From the NCBI GenBank assembly GCA_039804165.1, contig JBDRZZ010000042.1, forward strand, positions 1 to 6,268: a stretch of 6,268 nt of DNA. Reading direction: 5' to 3'. Both the position numbers and the translations under genes were made by a program. The first letter of the stretch is position 1. Each line of letters starts with the position of its first letter. This DNA is from a candidate division WOR-3 bacterium (GTDB lineage Bacteria > Hydrothermota > UBA3072). The notes below the pieces were generated by a model that had not been told where the DNA came from, did not search any database, and saw only the letters and a program-made list of their open reading frames with translations. Shown here piece by piece: positions 6,009 to 6,268 of the stretch.

Positions 6009-6049
6009 AAGGTTTGTTTAGGCACCATCCGCCTTTTTATTTATATAAA

Positions 6050-6077
6050 AATATACAAAAAAAAGAATTTTAGTCAA
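6050..6077 (-). promoter_or_regulatory. Promoter of the barrel gene at 5493-5993
   Basis: Minus strand: TTGACT (6072-6077), 16 bases, TATATT (6050-6055). The start would be near 6043, leaving a leader of about 50 bases that includes a short AGGC/GCCT hairpin and then the ribosome site. The box and spacing are the same as at the other barrel gene (5287-5314). Confidence 0.7.
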
Positions 6078-6201
6078 GGGGTATTTTCTTGTCCTTGTTA
6101 AATCCAAAGCAGGTGGACACTTTGTGGAGGTTCTGGGGATAAAGAGGGTAGATTTAAATATAAACCTAAAAATTGTTGGTTAGAAGAATTAAGGAGTTGC
6201 A

Positions 6202-6268
6202 ATGATTGTTAAAATAAATCTCCTCCTTTTAAAGACAAACAATGAAAGGAAGATATATGTTTTATTAT
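6202..6268 (+). CDS. Possible start of a gene cut by the window end
   Basis: An ATG at 6202 follows AAGGAG (6191-6196) by five bases and opens a frame that runs to the window edge (22 codons, beginning MIVKINLLLLK and continuing TNNERKIYVLL). The alternating hydrophobic start resembles an N-terminal beta strand, but no family can be named from so little. It would be divergent from the barrel gene at 5493-5993. No convincing plus-strand promoter is seen in 6080-6190. Confidence 0.4.
   Translation, partial: MIVKINLLLLKTNNERKIYVLL

Overview
The window is AT-rich chromosomal DNA from a diderm (Gram-negative-type) bacterium. Two proteins look like signal-peptide-bearing outer-membrane beta-barrels. 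Arginine is mostly AGA/AGG, lysine AAA is abundant, AGGAGG ribosome sites are strong, and promoters are of the TTGACA/TATATT kind. MreB resembles those of deep-branching lineages. This would fit an uncultured, possibly thermophilic phylum of the WOR-3/FCB sort, but the sequence does not fix the taxon.

Left end (1-657): an ambiguous open stretch that may be the tail of an upstream gene or an RNA, then a promoter and a small secreted or lipoprotein-like acidic protein whose C-terminus is built from an 18-bp tandem repeat. A strong symmetric terminator follows, then a non-coding stretch holding the promoter region of the next operon.

Core (658-4715): a tightly packed rod-shape operon, mreB-mreC-mreD-PBP2 (mrdA/pbpA). 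Each gene overlaps the next by 1 or 4 bases, which suggests translational coupling. MreB is the cytoplasmic actin-like filament. MreC is the periplasmic coiled-coil and beta-domain scaffold, MreD the multispanning membrane partner, and PBP2 the transpeptidase that crosslinks lateral-wall peptidoglycan. The glycosyltransferase partner RodA, often the next gene, is absent here; a perfect-palindrome terminator closes the operon just after PBP2.

Right part (4716-6268): two minus-strand genes, each with its own promoter (TTGACT, 16-base spacer, AT-rich -10) and ribosome site, encode small secreted proteins with outer-membrane barrel character. At the right edge a plus-strand reading frame begins and is cut by the window end.

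No CRISPR array, transposase, tRNA, rRNA or recognisable defence system was found. The core is a standard elongasome operon. The points worth a second look are small: missing rodA, altered MreB signatures, the EEAAPA repeat protein, complementary sequences in the two UTRs of one barrel gene, and the unexplained left edge.
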